Shown here: in pieces, positions 9,571-18,497 of the stretch
Layout of the letters: every line of letters begins with the position of its first letter
Numbering within the stretch: position 1 is the stretch's first letter
Assembly: GCA_021372535.1 (NCBI GenBank)
Contig: JAJFUH010000219.1
Coordinates: forward strand, 1 to 58,130
Length of the DNA: 58,130 bases
Source of the DNA: a bacterium
GTDB lineage: Bacteria; Latescibacterota; Latescibacteria; Latescibacterales; Latescibacteraceae
Direction of reading: 5' to 3'
Made by a program: the position numbers and the translations under genes
The notes under the pieces: generated by a model
Told to the model about the DNA's origin: nothing
Seen by the model: the letters and a program-made list of their open reading frames with translations, nothing else
Database searches by the model: none

Positions 9571-9623
9571 TTCCTGCCCCCCAGTACCGGGAAGATGTCA
9601 CGAGGTGACGGAAGGGGGCTTTT
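9571..9623. repeat. Intergenic repeat, 'GATGTC...GAC' hairpin family, copy 1
   Basis: The stretch reads CCTGCC-CCC, then CCGGG, then GATGTC-N6-TGAC and GGGGGCTTTTA. The same order of blocks occurs at 41395-41457. The GTCAC/GTGAC part folds into a short hairpin. It lies between two convergent genes. It is best read as a degenerate dispersed palindromic repeat. Confidence 0.45.
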
Positions 9624-9648
9624 ATTCCCCGCAGCAAGCCCGGGGAAT
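9624..9648. terminator. Hairpin between convergent genes, likely bidirectional terminator
   Basis: A perfect 8-bp stem, ATTCCCCG (9624-9631) paired with CGGGGAAT (9641-9648), closes a 9-base loop. A pyrimidine-rich run follows. It sits exactly between the ends of the plus-strand block (9490) and the minus-strand block (9657). A long T-tract is missing, so termination is inferred from position and stem strength. Confidence 0.5.
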
Positions 9649-9656
9649 TCTTTCGA

Positions 9657-11570
9657 TTAAAAGAAATTCGTCAGATTGGAAAGAATATGGATCAGGGACT
9701 TCCATGGATCAGGCATCGGGTTTATCGAAACACCGCTTATAATTGCCAGATGGCTTAAAAATGCGGGGCGAATGAGGGCGCTGTAGAGAATGAATCCCCA
9801 GCAGCACACAACGAAACCAATATAATTGTATGTATTCCTGAACCGGGAACGGGCGGTCATCATGAGGTACGATATGAGCAGCGCCGAACCCAGGATGCCC
9901 ACCAGGACCTTGTATGAAAGATACGGTACGCTGTTCATCGGGCGGAATTTTATGAAAATGTGTGTCGGGCTGAGAACGGCGATCATGAGCATGAACACGG
10001 TGATGATGATGTAATGGGGTGATAACGTTTTAAAGGATTTCCGGATGACTTTGAACAGGAGATAATAAAAGACGACAAAAAACGCACCGGCATAATACCG
10101 CCATATGAACAGGTGATGCATGGGAACAAGGTATGTAAAAGGAGCATGATATCCATGCTGGAGCTCGATCAGCTTTTCCGCCCCGAAATGATAGAGTGAA
10201 TTGGATGACAGCATAAAAGGCGGCAGGAAATTGGTGAGCGAGAGATAGAGATAAAAAAACACGTTTGAAATCACATCTTCGGTGGCGAGCATCAGATAGG
10301 GGTAATTGAAAACGACATCGGGCTCCGATCCGGGGGCTTGGCCGTATTGGTAATACCGGGTTTTGATCAATACATAAAGAATACCGGTTATGGTCGAAGA
10401 GACAAAAATAAATATCACTCTCGGTATTCGCCAGCTCTGACCTGACTGCGCGAAAATGACAAAAAGAAAAACGGAGACTATACAGATGAAAACAAGAAAA
10501 TCAAGCCATCCCTCATAGGCCAGAGCGGTTATTAAAAGACTCAGCAAAAATAAAAATTTCCATAGTATCCGGTGTTTTTCACTCAGGAGAACTTTATATC
10601 CCGAAAAGAGAAGAAACATATAATAAATCAGGAGTAAATATAATGTCATCGTTCCGGTCACCAGATACGATAAATATAACTGCGTACCGAACCCCATGCA
10701 GATAGCCAGAGTATAGCTGAATACACGCGACCGGAACACCCACCAGGAAACAAAGAATGAGGCTATGATCACCAGCGCGTTATAGATAAACCAGATTGTT
10801 TCCGTGGATAGTATAAAAGTAAGAAAATGGGTTAAAATCAACGTGGTTGTTGTCCATGAACCTGTGAGCTCTTTAAACGGTAAAAAATATTTCCACCATT
10901 GATAGGTGGCAAGAACCTGAGCGAACTCGTTTTTGTAGAAGTAATTCATATAATTATACATGTATAGTTCTGAATGTTCTAAATAACGGCGCAATAAATA
11001 ATTCGCTATTAACAGAATCGGTATACCGGTAAAGGGGCTTATGATACGGAAATACCTGTTATTCGTCCAATGCGAGAGAGTGGTCTTTATGTTCGTCCGC
11101 CGTGAATGAATAACAATGATGTTCGTCCAATGCGAAAGGTTAGCCCTGATTTTGTAGTTGTAATGGATCAATATGATGATGATTGTTTGCAGTTCGAAAA
11201 GCAGGCTCCAGTAAAGAAATGGTTTGAAAAAATTCTGAATTGTCAGACCGATCAAACCCGAGTGGATTATCCATAATGCCGTTATTGTGAACAATCCACT
11301 GATCAATACTGATGCAATCACAACACTGACACGGTTAAACAGTTTTTCCAGCACCGTTCTTTTTGATATTTGACTGTAGCGTAGAACGACGCCACATAGT
11401 ATTGTTGCTGCAAGTGCACAACCTGTCATTCCCACATATACTGCCGGATATTTCTCATCACTCGGAGACAGATGTCTCAAAATATCAATAAGATGGTATG
11501 ATACAAATATTCCTTCAACAAATAGTAGAGTAAAGTATACATTGAGATTTCTTTTAGAAATATGTAGCAC
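9657..11570 (-). CDS. Polytopic membrane protein of unknown function
   Basis: A 637-residue protein with about 14 hydrophobic segments along its whole length and no soluble domain. It starts at a GTG with GAGG about 9 bases upstream. I do not recognise the family. By size and setting (last gene of the glycan block) it could be a GT-C transferase, polymerase or ligase. A loop at about residues 145-170 carries the phrase LSHWTN twice (encoded around 11061-11080 and 11118-11135), a short internal duplication. A protein with a similar overall profile lies at 261-2753 on the other edge of the locus. Confidence 0.6.
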   Translation of the reverse strand: MLHISKRNLNVYFTLLFVEGIFVSYHLIDILRHLSPSDEKYPAVYVGMTGCALAATILCGVVLRYSQISKRTVLEKLFNRVSVVIASVLISGLFTITALWIIHSGLIGLTIQNFFKPFLYWSLLFELQTIIIILIHYNYKIRANLSHWTNIIVIHSRRTNIKTTLSHWTNNRYFRIISPFTGIPILLIANYLLRRYLEHSELYMYNYMNYFYKNEFAQVLATYQWWKYFLPFKELTGSWTTTTLILTHFLTFILSTETIWFIYNALVIIASFFVSWWVFRSRVFSYTLAICMGFGTQLYLSYLVTGTMTLYLLLIYYMFLLFSGYKVLLSEKHRILWKFLFLLSLLITALAYEGWLDFLVFICIVSVFLFVIFAQSGQSWRIPRVIFIFVSSTITGILYVLIKTRYYQYGQAPGSEPDVVFNYPYLMLATEDVISNVFFYLYLSLTNFLPPFMLSSNSLYHFGAEKLIELQHGYHAPFTYLVPMHHLFIWRYYAGAFFVVFYYLLFKVIRKSFKTLSPHYIIITVFMLMIAVLSPTHIFIKFRPMNSVPYLSYKVLVGILGSALLISYLMMTARSRFRNTYNYIGFVVCCWGFILYSALIRPAFLSHLAIISGVSINPMPDPWKSLIHILSNLTNFF

Positions 11571-11591
11571 TTCTCAAATCCTCTATCAATA

Positions 11592-12347
11592 TTATTTGTT
11601 GATCTTGATGATTGAATAAATCATGAGCTTATACTTATTATATCCTTCCATAATTATTTGTGCGTTGCATTTTCGAGCATAATTACGGATTTCTTTTTTT
11701 GAAAATAATTTACATTGCGGAGTCATTATTGTATCCATGAAAATAATCTTCGATGTCCTTTTATCCATAATTCTACCTGTGCTAATTAACGTTAAAATTT
11801 GAAATAATAGATTTATGGGTGGATATATTATAAGTTCTATCTTTTTACTTATATTCCAGTAAAAATATCTAATGGGATAAAGAAATTTATATATCCAGTG
11901 GAACGGATTATATTTATTATAAACACCAAGTAAAATATATCCGCCCGGTTTCGTTATCCTTATAAGTTCTTGGAAAGCCTTAAAGGGATCCGGAGTAATC
12001 ATAATAACACCATTACATACTGTATTGTCAGCAGTATTATCATTAAAAGCAATTTCAAGAATATTTCCGCATATTACATTGTATCCTTTTTTATTCAATT
12101 CCTTTGCATTTTCTGGAGAAAGGTCAAGACCATATATCTTTTCAATTCTCATACCATATTCTTTATATATATCAAACCAAAACCCCCGTCCACAGCCTAT
12201 ATCGAATAAATTATCGTCCTTATCTACATGATTAAAGAAGTCTTTTAAGAGCGCAATAAAATCTAAACGTACTTTTTTACCAACACTATGGATACCGAAT
12301 CGATAAGTATTGTACATTTCAAGTGCATTTTTAATCGTTTTTTCCAT
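11592..12347 (-). CDS. Class I SAM-dependent methyltransferase (paralogue A)
   Basis: A 251-residue methyltransferase with motif I LFDIGCGRGFWFDIY, motif II GLDLSPENA and CNGVIMITPD in the post-II region. It aligns end to end with the next upstream gene (12464-13231). Shared phrases are YRFG near the start, GCGxGFWFDIY, LVRITKPGG-type text, a YPIRY.YWN segment, and an IFMD..(I/V)TP stretch near the C-terminus. The pair arose by tandem duplication and then diverged considerably. In the GVIHHT motif of the sister protein, this copy reads GVIMIT, so its active site may differ. The sequence is strongly AT-rich compared with the sugar-biosynthesis genes upstream. Confidence 0.8.
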   Translation of the reverse strand: MEKTIKNALEMYNTYRFGIHSVGKKVRLDFIALLKDFFNHVDKDDNLFDIGCGRGFWFDIYKEYGMRIEKIYGLDLSPENAKELNKKGYNVICGNILEIAFNDNTADNTVCNGVIMITPDPFKAFQELIRITKPGGYILLGVYNKYNPFHWIYKFLYPIRYFYWNISKKIELIIYPPINLLFQILTLISTGRIMDKRTSKIIFMDTIMTPQCKLFSKKEIRNYARKCNAQIIMEGYNKYKLMIYSIIKINK

Positions 12348-12463
12348 GATATCTCAAGATGTTAAATTGTTGAAAATACATGATTTATTTTATTTAATAT
12401 AGCGGAGTAATTTTAAAAAAATTTTGGTAAAAATCAAATAACCTTTGATCACTCAAGTTTAAT

Positions 12464-13231
12464 TTAATCGGATGATTCTTTTTTAATAATAAACGAAATC
12501 ATCAGATAATACATGATATACTTTGTTTTTAATATTTTAACATTACATTCAGATGCATAACGTTCCATTTTTTTAATGGAAAATAATTCCGCTTTGGGAG
12601 TAATCACCTGATCCATGAAAATTGTTTTTGCGGTTTTCTTATCCAATGATTCACCAATAGCGAAATATGAAAGGAGTTTATATAGAAAATAAAAAAAGGG
12701 GAAAAACACATTTACAATTTTTTTTGTCCAGTTCCAATAGATATATCTTATCGGGTATGTAGCTTTATATACGATATAGAAAAACGGATGCCAGACATTA
12801 TAAACACTGACATATATATCCCCTCCTGGTTTGGTTATTCTCACTAGCTCTTTAAAAGCCTGAAAACTGTTATTTGTATGATGTATTACGCCATTGCAAA
12901 TAGTAATGTCGGATATATCATTATCATAATCCAAATCAAGAACGGTTCCATACCTGACGTCATAACCTTTATTTTGTAACTGTTCAACATTGCCTGGGGC
13001 TAAATCAAGGCCATGGATAGCATTTTTAGAAAATCCATACTTCAGATAAATATCAAACCAGAAACCCGCTCCGCACCCAATATCATATATACATTTTGAT
13101 TTATTACTTTTCTCAATCAGTTCGGTAAGCAAATGATAGTATTTTACTCTTTTATCTCTGTAGCTGAATTTACCAAAACGGTAACTATCATACATATATT
13201 CTGCATTTGGACTGATTTTATCTGTCGCCAT
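12464..13231 (-). CDS. Class I SAM-dependent methyltransferase (paralogue B)
   Basis: A 255-residue methyltransferase, paralogous to the gene at 11592-12347. Motif I is IYDIGCGAGFWFDIY, motif II GLDLAPGNV, and ICNGVIHHTNN keeps the canonical post-II histidines. The conserved LVRITKPGG follows. The C-terminal third has hydrophobic segments (YPIRYIYWNW and a following aromatic stretch) that may touch the membrane or a lipid-linked substrate. The start has AAGG about 6 bases upstream. It probably methylates a glycan residue; the two copies may act on different positions or different residues. Confidence 0.82.
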   Translation of the reverse strand: MATDKISPNAEYMYDSYRFGKFSYRDKRVKYYHLLTELIEKSNKSKCIYDIGCGAGFWFDIYLKYGFSKNAIHGLDLAPGNVEQLQNKGYDVRYGTVLDLDYDNDISDITICNGVIHHTNNSFQAFKELVRITKPGGDIYVSVYNVWHPFFYIVYKATYPIRYIYWNWTKKIVNVFFPFFYFLYKLLSYFAIGESLDKKTAKTIFMDQVITPKAELFSIKKMERYASECNVKILKTKYIMYYLMISFIIKKESSD

Positions 13232-13394
13232 ATATAACCTTTTAATTATAGTATAATTATAATCTGCTAATTTATCTGTGAAGCATATTATATTTTAAAT
13301 ACTTTTTCATTTAAAAGAACATGTGGTTGACAAGAGTGATGAATGACAGGTGTTGGTGTTCCATTATAGCAATGCTTAAATTATGTTTACCAAA

Positions 13395-15104
13395 TCATAG
13401 GTTATTTTTTTCAACAAAATAATTACCGATTGCGAGCGCATCAATACCTGTCCCTAAAAAACAATTGATAGCATCCTCGGGTGTCATGACTATGGTCTCC
13501 CCTCGCACATTGAACGAAGTGTTAAGTACCACGGGGACCCCCGTCAGCTTTTCGAATTCATGTATCAGTTCCCAGTAAAGTGGATTATGTTTTTTTTCAA
13601 CCGTATGAAATCGTGCAGTACCATCAACATGGGTAACGGCTGGGATCACCGATCGCTTTTCTTCTTTGACGTTACAGATGAGAAGCATGAAAGGCGACGG
13701 GACTGGGAAATTGAAATATTCCCGATAATTCTCTATTTTACATGAAGGGGCAAACGGTCTGAAATCTTCCCTGTGCTTGATCCGGTCATTAATAATATCC
13801 ATCATTTTTCTTTGACGTGGATCCGCTAAAATTGAACGATTACCTAAAGCTCTCGGTCCCCATTCCATTTTCCCTTGATACCAACCGATAATACGTTGTT
13901 TGGCCATCTCGGCAGCTGTATCTCTGGCTATATTCTCACACTTTCTGAATGTTATATTTTCATACTTCTTTAGAGTTGATAAAATTTCCTGATCATCGGC
14001 TTCGTAACCATAATAGACATGATTCATTTCATAATTACGAGGCTGTTTATAATTAATATGGTTAATCCATAAAGCACAACCCAACGAACATGAGGCATCA
14101 TAGGAAGCTGGTTGAATATAAATATCATCATAAGAGGTGTTTTCTAAAATTTTAGCATTCATAACACAGTTCAATGCCACTCCACCTGAAAGACAAAGTT
14201 TTTTTGATTTTGTTCTTTTTTGTAAATCTTGTGCAATATGAATTCCCACTTTTTCAGTAATACTTTGAAGACTTGCAGCAATATCTTTATGATCCTGACT
14301 AATATCACTCTCAGGTTTTCTTGGTAAAAGGCCACTTTCATGAATAAAGTGCTTTGATATGTTTCCCCATTTATGTGAAAGTGCTATATATTGGGGATTA
14401 ATTCTATATATTCCATGTTCCTTAAAGTATACAATTTTTTCAAATAATTTCTTGTATTTTTCCGGATCACCATAGCTTGCCAAACCCATTACTTTATATT
14501 CATCATTATTGACACGAAACCCTAAAAAACGCGTAATCGCACTGTATAAATAGCCAATAGAATCAGGGAAACAGTGAGATTGTATACGGGTTATCATATT
14601 ATCTTTCCCTTGGCCTATAACCGTTGTTTCCCACTCTCCGATTCCATCAATTGAAATAATATCTGCCTCGGTGAAAGGTGATACAAAGAATGCTGAAGCC
14701 ATATGTGCATCGTGATGTCTTACAAAAGAAAGATTTATTCCCTTTTTTAAATATGGAAAATGCTTTTTCAAACGGGAACGCATTGTTAGAGCATTGTAGT
14801 AGAGTAATGCTCTTGAGGCAAAAAGAATTTTGTTTCTTATTGAGTACCATGGCGATAACACAAATTTCCATGCCGTGTAATTCATCAAATCTTCGGGTTT
14901 TATATAAAAACTAAAAATATTAATTTGATTTGCGTCGATACCTGCCTTTTTAAGGCAAAACGATATTGATCGAAAAGGAAATCCCCCATAATGTTTTTTA
15001 TTTCGTGTAAAACGTTCTTCCTCTATGGCTGCAACAAGTTTTCCATTGCACAGTAATGATGCGGATGCATCGTGACCTAGATAATTAAAACCAAGAATAT
15101 TCAT
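13395..15104 (-). CDS. NodU/CmcH-type carbamoyltransferase
   Basis: A 569-residue O-carbamoyltransferase. The N-terminal ASKHA-like domain opens MNILGFNYLGHDASA, includes EEERFTR, and carries RHHDAHMASAFF, the histidine-rich metal/ATP site. LCLSGGVALNCV and, in the C-terminal domain, MEWGPRALGNRSILADPR are family hallmarks. The enzyme moves a carbamoyl group from carbamoyl phosphate (through an adenylate) to a hydroxyl, as in nodulation factors, cephalosporins and some O-antigens. I used the ATG at 15102-15104, with AGGGAG about 10 bases upstream, instead of an in-frame ATG ten codons earlier that overlaps the GT2 gene. It probably decorates the exported glycan. AT-rich, like the two methyltransferases after it. 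Confidence 0.9.
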   Translation of the reverse strand: MNILGFNYLGHDASASLLCNGKLVAAIEEERFTRNKKHYGGFPFRSISFCLKKAGIDANQINIFSFYIKPEDLMNYTAWKFVLSPWYSIRNKILFASRALLYYNALTMRSRLKKHFPYLKKGINLSFVRHHDAHMASAFFVSPFTEADIISIDGIGEWETTVIGQGKDNMITRIQSHCFPDSIGYLYSAITRFLGFRVNNDEYKVMGLASYGDPEKYKKLFEKIVYFKEHGIYRINPQYIALSHKWGNISKHFIHESGLLPRKPESDISQDHKDIAASLQSITEKVGIHIAQDLQKRTKSKKLCLSGGVALNCVMNAKILENTSYDDIYIQPASYDASCSLGCALWINHINYKQPRNYEMNHVYYGYEADDQEILSTLKKYENITFRKCENIARDTAAEMAKQRIIGWYQGKMEWGPRALGNRSILADPRQRKMMDIINDRIKHREDFRPFAPSCKIENYREYFNFPVPSPFMLLICNVKEEKRSVIPAVTHVDGTARFHTVEKKHNPLYWELIHEFEKLTGVPVVLNTSFNVRGETIVMTPEDAINCFLGTGIDALAIGNYFVEKNNL

Positions 15105-15130
15105 GAATTGATACTCCCTTTTTGATTTTT

Positions 15131-15838
15131 TCAATGGTTATGAAATAATATTTTATTTTTATAAAACTTAAACATTTCTTTTATAATTAAAAAAGGAGTA
15201 AAGAGTGTAATCGTTGATTCTCCTGATTGTCTTTCTATTAGTTCGACAGGTATTTCTATATACTTTACTTTGTTTTCTGTTATCCAATAGAGAATTTCAA
15301 TATCAACAAACCAACCGTTTGAAATAAAAGTCATTTTTTGTAAGGTTGTTCTTCTGAATATCTTAAAAGCTGAACTGCTATGTTTCATTCTTAAACGAAA
15401 TATTAATTTTATCAATGCATTGAATACAAACGATTGAATTTTTCTGAAGTAACTCCTGCGATTGTCTTTCGATCGGTAACTCAACACACAGTCATTCTGT
15501 TCCAGAAGCGGAAGCGCGCGAACGATCGTATCTAAAGGAAATGGCATGTCGGCAGTTATCACGCATACAATATCTTTCGCCGCATTATTGAATCCCAATT
15601 TCAGCGCAGACCCGAATCCATTCCGGCTGCCTTCATGTATCACCGTTATCCTGTCATAACGGCCCGAAAGCCTGTCGCAGATTTCCCCGGACCGATCGGT
15701 GCTTCCGCTTTCGATAATGAGTATCTCGTAATCGGTGAAATGCCGTGAAAGAAATGTATCGATCAGGGCAATGGATTCCTCCAGCAGCGTTTCTTCGTTA
15801 TAAACGGGCGTCACAACGGTGATGGAATATGGTGTCAT
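15131..15838 (-). CDS. Family 2 glycosyltransferase
   Basis: A 235-residue GT2 with the GT-A start ITVVTPVYNEETLLEESI, ESGSTDRSG in the nucleotide-binding region and CVITADMPFP around the catalytic acidic residue. It has no membrane anchor, so it acts at the inner face of the membrane. Its start overlaps the stop of the acetyltransferase gene (ATGA), which points to translational coupling. Composition changes inside the gene. The first 60% (from 15838 down to about 15450) has the GC content of the sugar-biosynthesis genes, and the last third is strongly AT-rich like the carbamoyltransferase that follows. This may mark a recombination junction. Confidence 0.85.
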   Translation of the reverse strand: MTPYSITVVTPVYNEETLLEESIALIDTFLSRHFTDYEILIIESGSTDRSGEICDRLSGRYDRITVIHEGSRNGFGSALKLGFNNAAKDIVCVITADMPFPLDTIVRALPLLEQNDCVLSYRSKDNRRSYFRKIQSFVFNALIKLIFRLRMKHSSSAFKIFRRTTLQKMTFISNGWFVDIEILYWITENKVKYIEIPVELIERQSGESTITLFTPFLIIKEMFKFYKNKILFHNH

Positions 15839-16332
15839 CGATTGTTTTTCGTTGTCTGGCGGGTTTCGATATAAGCCTTCAGTTCCGCAAGGCCGGCAAA
15901 CGTACGGATGGTCTTTGCGGGATTGCCGGCGACAATGGAAAAGTCCTGGACATCGTCTGTCACTACCGCACCCGCTCCGACGATAGCATGACGCCCGATG
16001 GTCACCCCGGGTACTATCGTTGCGTTGGAGCCTATGCTCGCCCCCTGCTTAACGAGCGTTTTTTTGTATTCGACATGACGGTCGGTGCGGGGATAGATAT
16101 CGTTGGTGAACATGACGCCATGGCCGATAAAAACGGCATCCTCGACAGTCACGGAATCACAGATGAAAGAATGGCTTTCGATGATGCAACTCTTCCCGAT
16201 CTTCACATTTCTCGTGATTTCGACGAAGGGCCCGACAAAGGTGTTGTCCCCGATTTCGCATCCGAAAATATTCACCAGGCCGGGATCGAAAATCCTGACA
16301 TTGTTTCCCAGAATAACATCCGGATCAATCAT
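15835..16332 (-). CDS. Hexapeptide-repeat (LbH) sugar N-acetyltransferase
   Basis: A 165-residue left-handed beta-helix acyltransferase with successive hexapeptide turns (for example CEIGDNTFVGPFVEI and IGSNATIVPGVTIG). A loop holding NDIYPRTDR breaks the helix, as in the WlbB/FdtC group that N-acetylates 3-amino sugars on a nucleotide carrier. It is coupled by ATGA overlaps to the aminotransferase before it and the GT2 after it. The natural reading is that the aminotransferase makes the amino sugar and this enzyme acylates it. Acetyl-CoA is the likely donor, although other acyl groups are possible. Confidence 0.85.
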   Translation of the reverse strand: MIDPDVILGNNVRIFDPGLVNIFGCEIGDNTFVGPFVEITRNVKIGKSCIIESHSFICDSVTVEDAVFIGHGVMFTNDIYPRTDRHVEYKKTLVKQGASIGSNATIVPGVTIGRHAIVGAGAVVTDDVQDFSIVAGNPAKTIRTFAGLAELKAYIETRQTTKNNR

Positions 16333-17432
16333 GCCGCACCATAGAATTCTTTGATGGTTTGTGCAACGAGTTCTATCGTTGCGGGTGACATTTCAGAATA
16401 AAACGGAAGCGCAATGATGCTTCGCGCCGTTTCCTCTGCATGCGCCAGGTTATAGGTCCTGTCAAACATACCCTGATAGGCCTTCTGGTGGTACAGAGGT
16501 TTGGGATAATATACGTTACACTGGATTTCACGGCTTTCAAGATGTGCGAGAAGCTCATCACGTCCCGATGAACAGCGGGCGCTGTATACATGATACACCG
16601 GTCGCACTCCTTCGGAAGCACATTGCGGGCGGATGAATTCCCCGGGCAGCTGACGTTCATAAAGCGACGCAAGTTCAATGCGCCGTTCGTTCATGGCATC
16701 GAGGTATTTCAGCTTGACCCTGAGTATCGAGGCCTGCAGCTCGTCGAGACGGCTGTTTATACCGTCGAATTCGAACTCGTCTTTGTTGATCATCCCGTAC
16801 ATGCGCTTTTTCTTCAGCATGTCGGCAGTTTCCTTATCGTTAACCGTGATCAATCCCCCGTCACCATAACCACCCAGATTCTTCGTGGGGTAAAAGCTGA
16901 AAGCTCCAAAATCCCCGAGCGACCCCGTCTTTTTGCCTCTCACCTCCGCGCCATGAGCCTGTGCACAATCCTCGACAATGAAAATATCATTTCCGATAAG
17001 GTCTCTGAGCAGCTTGATATCCACGGCATTCCCGAACAGATGAACGGGAACGACTGCCTTCGTCCGTTTCGTAATCGCATCGGGTACCCGGTGAACATCG
17101 ATCAGAAAGGTGTCAGGGTTGATGTCGACAAAAACCGGCACTGCGCCTGCACGGCGGATGGCCGAATAGGTGGGAATAGCGGTAAACGGTGTCGTAATGA
17201 CTTCGTCGCCTTCATGAATATCGCACATCTCGAGCGCCAGAATCAGCGCATCGGTGCCGCTGTTGACACCCACCGCATACCCGGTACCGATATATGATGC
17301 GAATTCGCGCTCGAAAGCCGCAACCTCGGAGGCCAATGTATACCGTCCCGAAGAAAGAACCCGCGTGATTGCGCCCTGTATTTCTTCTTTATATGCCTCG
17401 TATTGAGGGACGAGATCACATCTCCAGATCAT
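16329..17432 (-). CDS. DegT/DnrJ/EryC1 family PLP sugar aminotransferase
   Basis: A 367-residue aminotransferase of the DegT family. GVNSGTDALILALE is the phosphate-binding region, VPVHLFGNAVD and VEDCAQAHGA follow, and the internal-aldimine lysine lies in FSFYPTKNLGGYGDGG. The protein ends with the usual YYPKPLYHQKAY and LPFYSEM segments. It transfers an amino group from glutamate to a keto-deoxysugar nucleotide. The 4,6-dehydratase upstream would supply the keto sugar and the coupled acetyltransferase would finish the acetamido sugar. Whether the amine goes to C3 or C4 cannot be decided. The start has AAGGAA about 10 bases upstream. Confidence 0.9.
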   Translation of the reverse strand: MIWRCDLVPQYEAYKEEIQGAITRVLSSGRYTLASEVAAFEREFASYIGTGYAVGVNSGTDALILALEMCDIHEGDEVITTPFTAIPTYSAIRRAGAVPVFVDINPDTFLIDVHRVPDAITKRTKAVVPVHLFGNAVDIKLLRDLIGNDIFIVEDCAQAHGAEVRGKKTGSLGDFGAFSFYPTKNLGGYGDGGLITVNDKETADMLKKKRMYGMINKDEFEFDGINSRLDELQASILRVKLKYLDAMNERRIELASLYERQLPGEFIRPQCASEGVRPVYHVYSARCSSGRDELLAHLESREIQCNVYYPKPLYHQKAYQGMFDRTYNLAHAEETARSIIALPFYSEMSPATIELVAQTIKEFYGAA

Positions 17433-17527
17433 GTTTGTCTGTTCCTTTTGTGGAGATCATGCTATTTTTGGTGCCGGCAGGTGTTGATGAAAACTCCCGG
17501 ATTATGGTGGAAAATCCGTATATATGG

Positions 17528-18487
17528 TCAACCTGAAACAGTCTGTGATATGAAATAATCCACCGTGCTTCTGAAAGAATCCCCGAGAGGAGTAACCGGT
17601 ATTTCTCCCAACATTCCCTTGAGTACCGAACAATCGAAATCGGCGTACCCGATGTCTGTCTTCCGAACATGGATCGGCATATCCACTTTACGGTACGTGC
17701 CATAACCGACTGTTTCTGTTATGGTTTTCATGATGTCTTCGATCGGAATATTCCAGCAGCATACGTTCAGGGCATGGAAACCCTGCAATGGAACGGCGCC
17801 CAGTCTGAATACGATTTCCGCAAGGTCTTTTACATATATGACCGGCCTTTTTCGCGCGGTATCGTATATATCGATCGTTTTCCCATCTAGTATCGACCGT
17901 ATGAATGTTCCCACGAGGCCGATATCCGGACCGTTGACCGGTTGATTTTCACCATAACAATTGCCGATTCGCAGGCTCATGACGGGAATGTTGTACAGTT
18001 TGGAATATATGCGGAAATACGATTCCGCCGCGACCTTGTCGATTCCCTGAATATCTTCGGGCACCATCGGTGTATCCTCGGTAATGGTTTCGACCCGAGG
18101 ACTCCCATATTGACCCCGTGAGCCCAGAAATACGATCTTTATGCCGGATTTGTCTTTTACTGCATCAAGCAGCGGCAGATGGGACAGAATATTCAGTTCG
18201 ATATCGTAAAGGGGATTTTCAAGCGCACTGTTGTGCGCTGTCCATGCCATGCAGTCGATAATGAGGGCATTGTTATGTACAAGATCATGTAATGGTTCAT
18301 AAGCTTCAATACGTGACTGAATAAAATGTATATCGTGAAGGATATTCCAAATATTTTCGATCCGACCGCCTGTCTGTTCGAGCAGACCGTCTACAACGGT
18401 AACATTCCAGCCGGCATTGACATACCATTCGGCTATGTTACTGCCGATGAAACCGGCTCCGCCTAATATAAGAACATTGGATTTCAT
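17528..18487 (-). CDS. Extended SDR (NAD-dependent epimerase/dehydratase-like), atypical active site
   Basis: A 319-residue extended SDR with the nucleotide-binding motif GGAGFIGSN at the N-terminus. The conserved Ser is at 123 (FLGSRGQYG) and the Lys at 151, but the position four residues before that Lys, normally the catalytic Tyr of YxxxK, is Gln147. RIGNCYGENQ marks the usual family region near residue 180. The start at 18487 follows the nucleotidyltransferase gene by 10 bases; a longer reading would overlap it. It probably acts on a nucleotide sugar. Loss of the Tyr means it may reduce or epimerise by another route, or serve a binding role. Confidence 0.78.
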   Translation of the reverse strand: MKSNVLILGGAGFIGSNIAEWYVNAGWNVTVVDGLLEQTGGRIENIWNILHDIHFIQSRIEAYEPLHDLVHNNALIIDCMAWTAHNSALENPLYDIELNILSHLPLLDAVKDKSGIKIVFLGSRGQYGSPRVETITEDTPMVPEDIQGIDKVAAESYFRIYSKLYNIPVMSLRIGNCYGENQPVNGPDIGLVGTFIRSILDGKTIDIYDTARKRPVIYVKDLAEIVFRLGAVPLQGFHALNVCCWNIPIEDIMKTITETVGYGTYRKVDMPIHVRKTDIGYADFDCSVLKGMLGEIPVTPLGDSFRSTVDYFISQTVSG

Positions 18488-18497
18488 GCGCCTCTTC

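Noticed and set aside
9657-11570. Wzy polymerase or WaaL ligase
   Set aside because: The exporter is an ABC (Wzm/Wzt) type, which does not need Wzy, and I see no clear ligase or polymerase motif; the protein is left as an unknown polytopic membrane protein.
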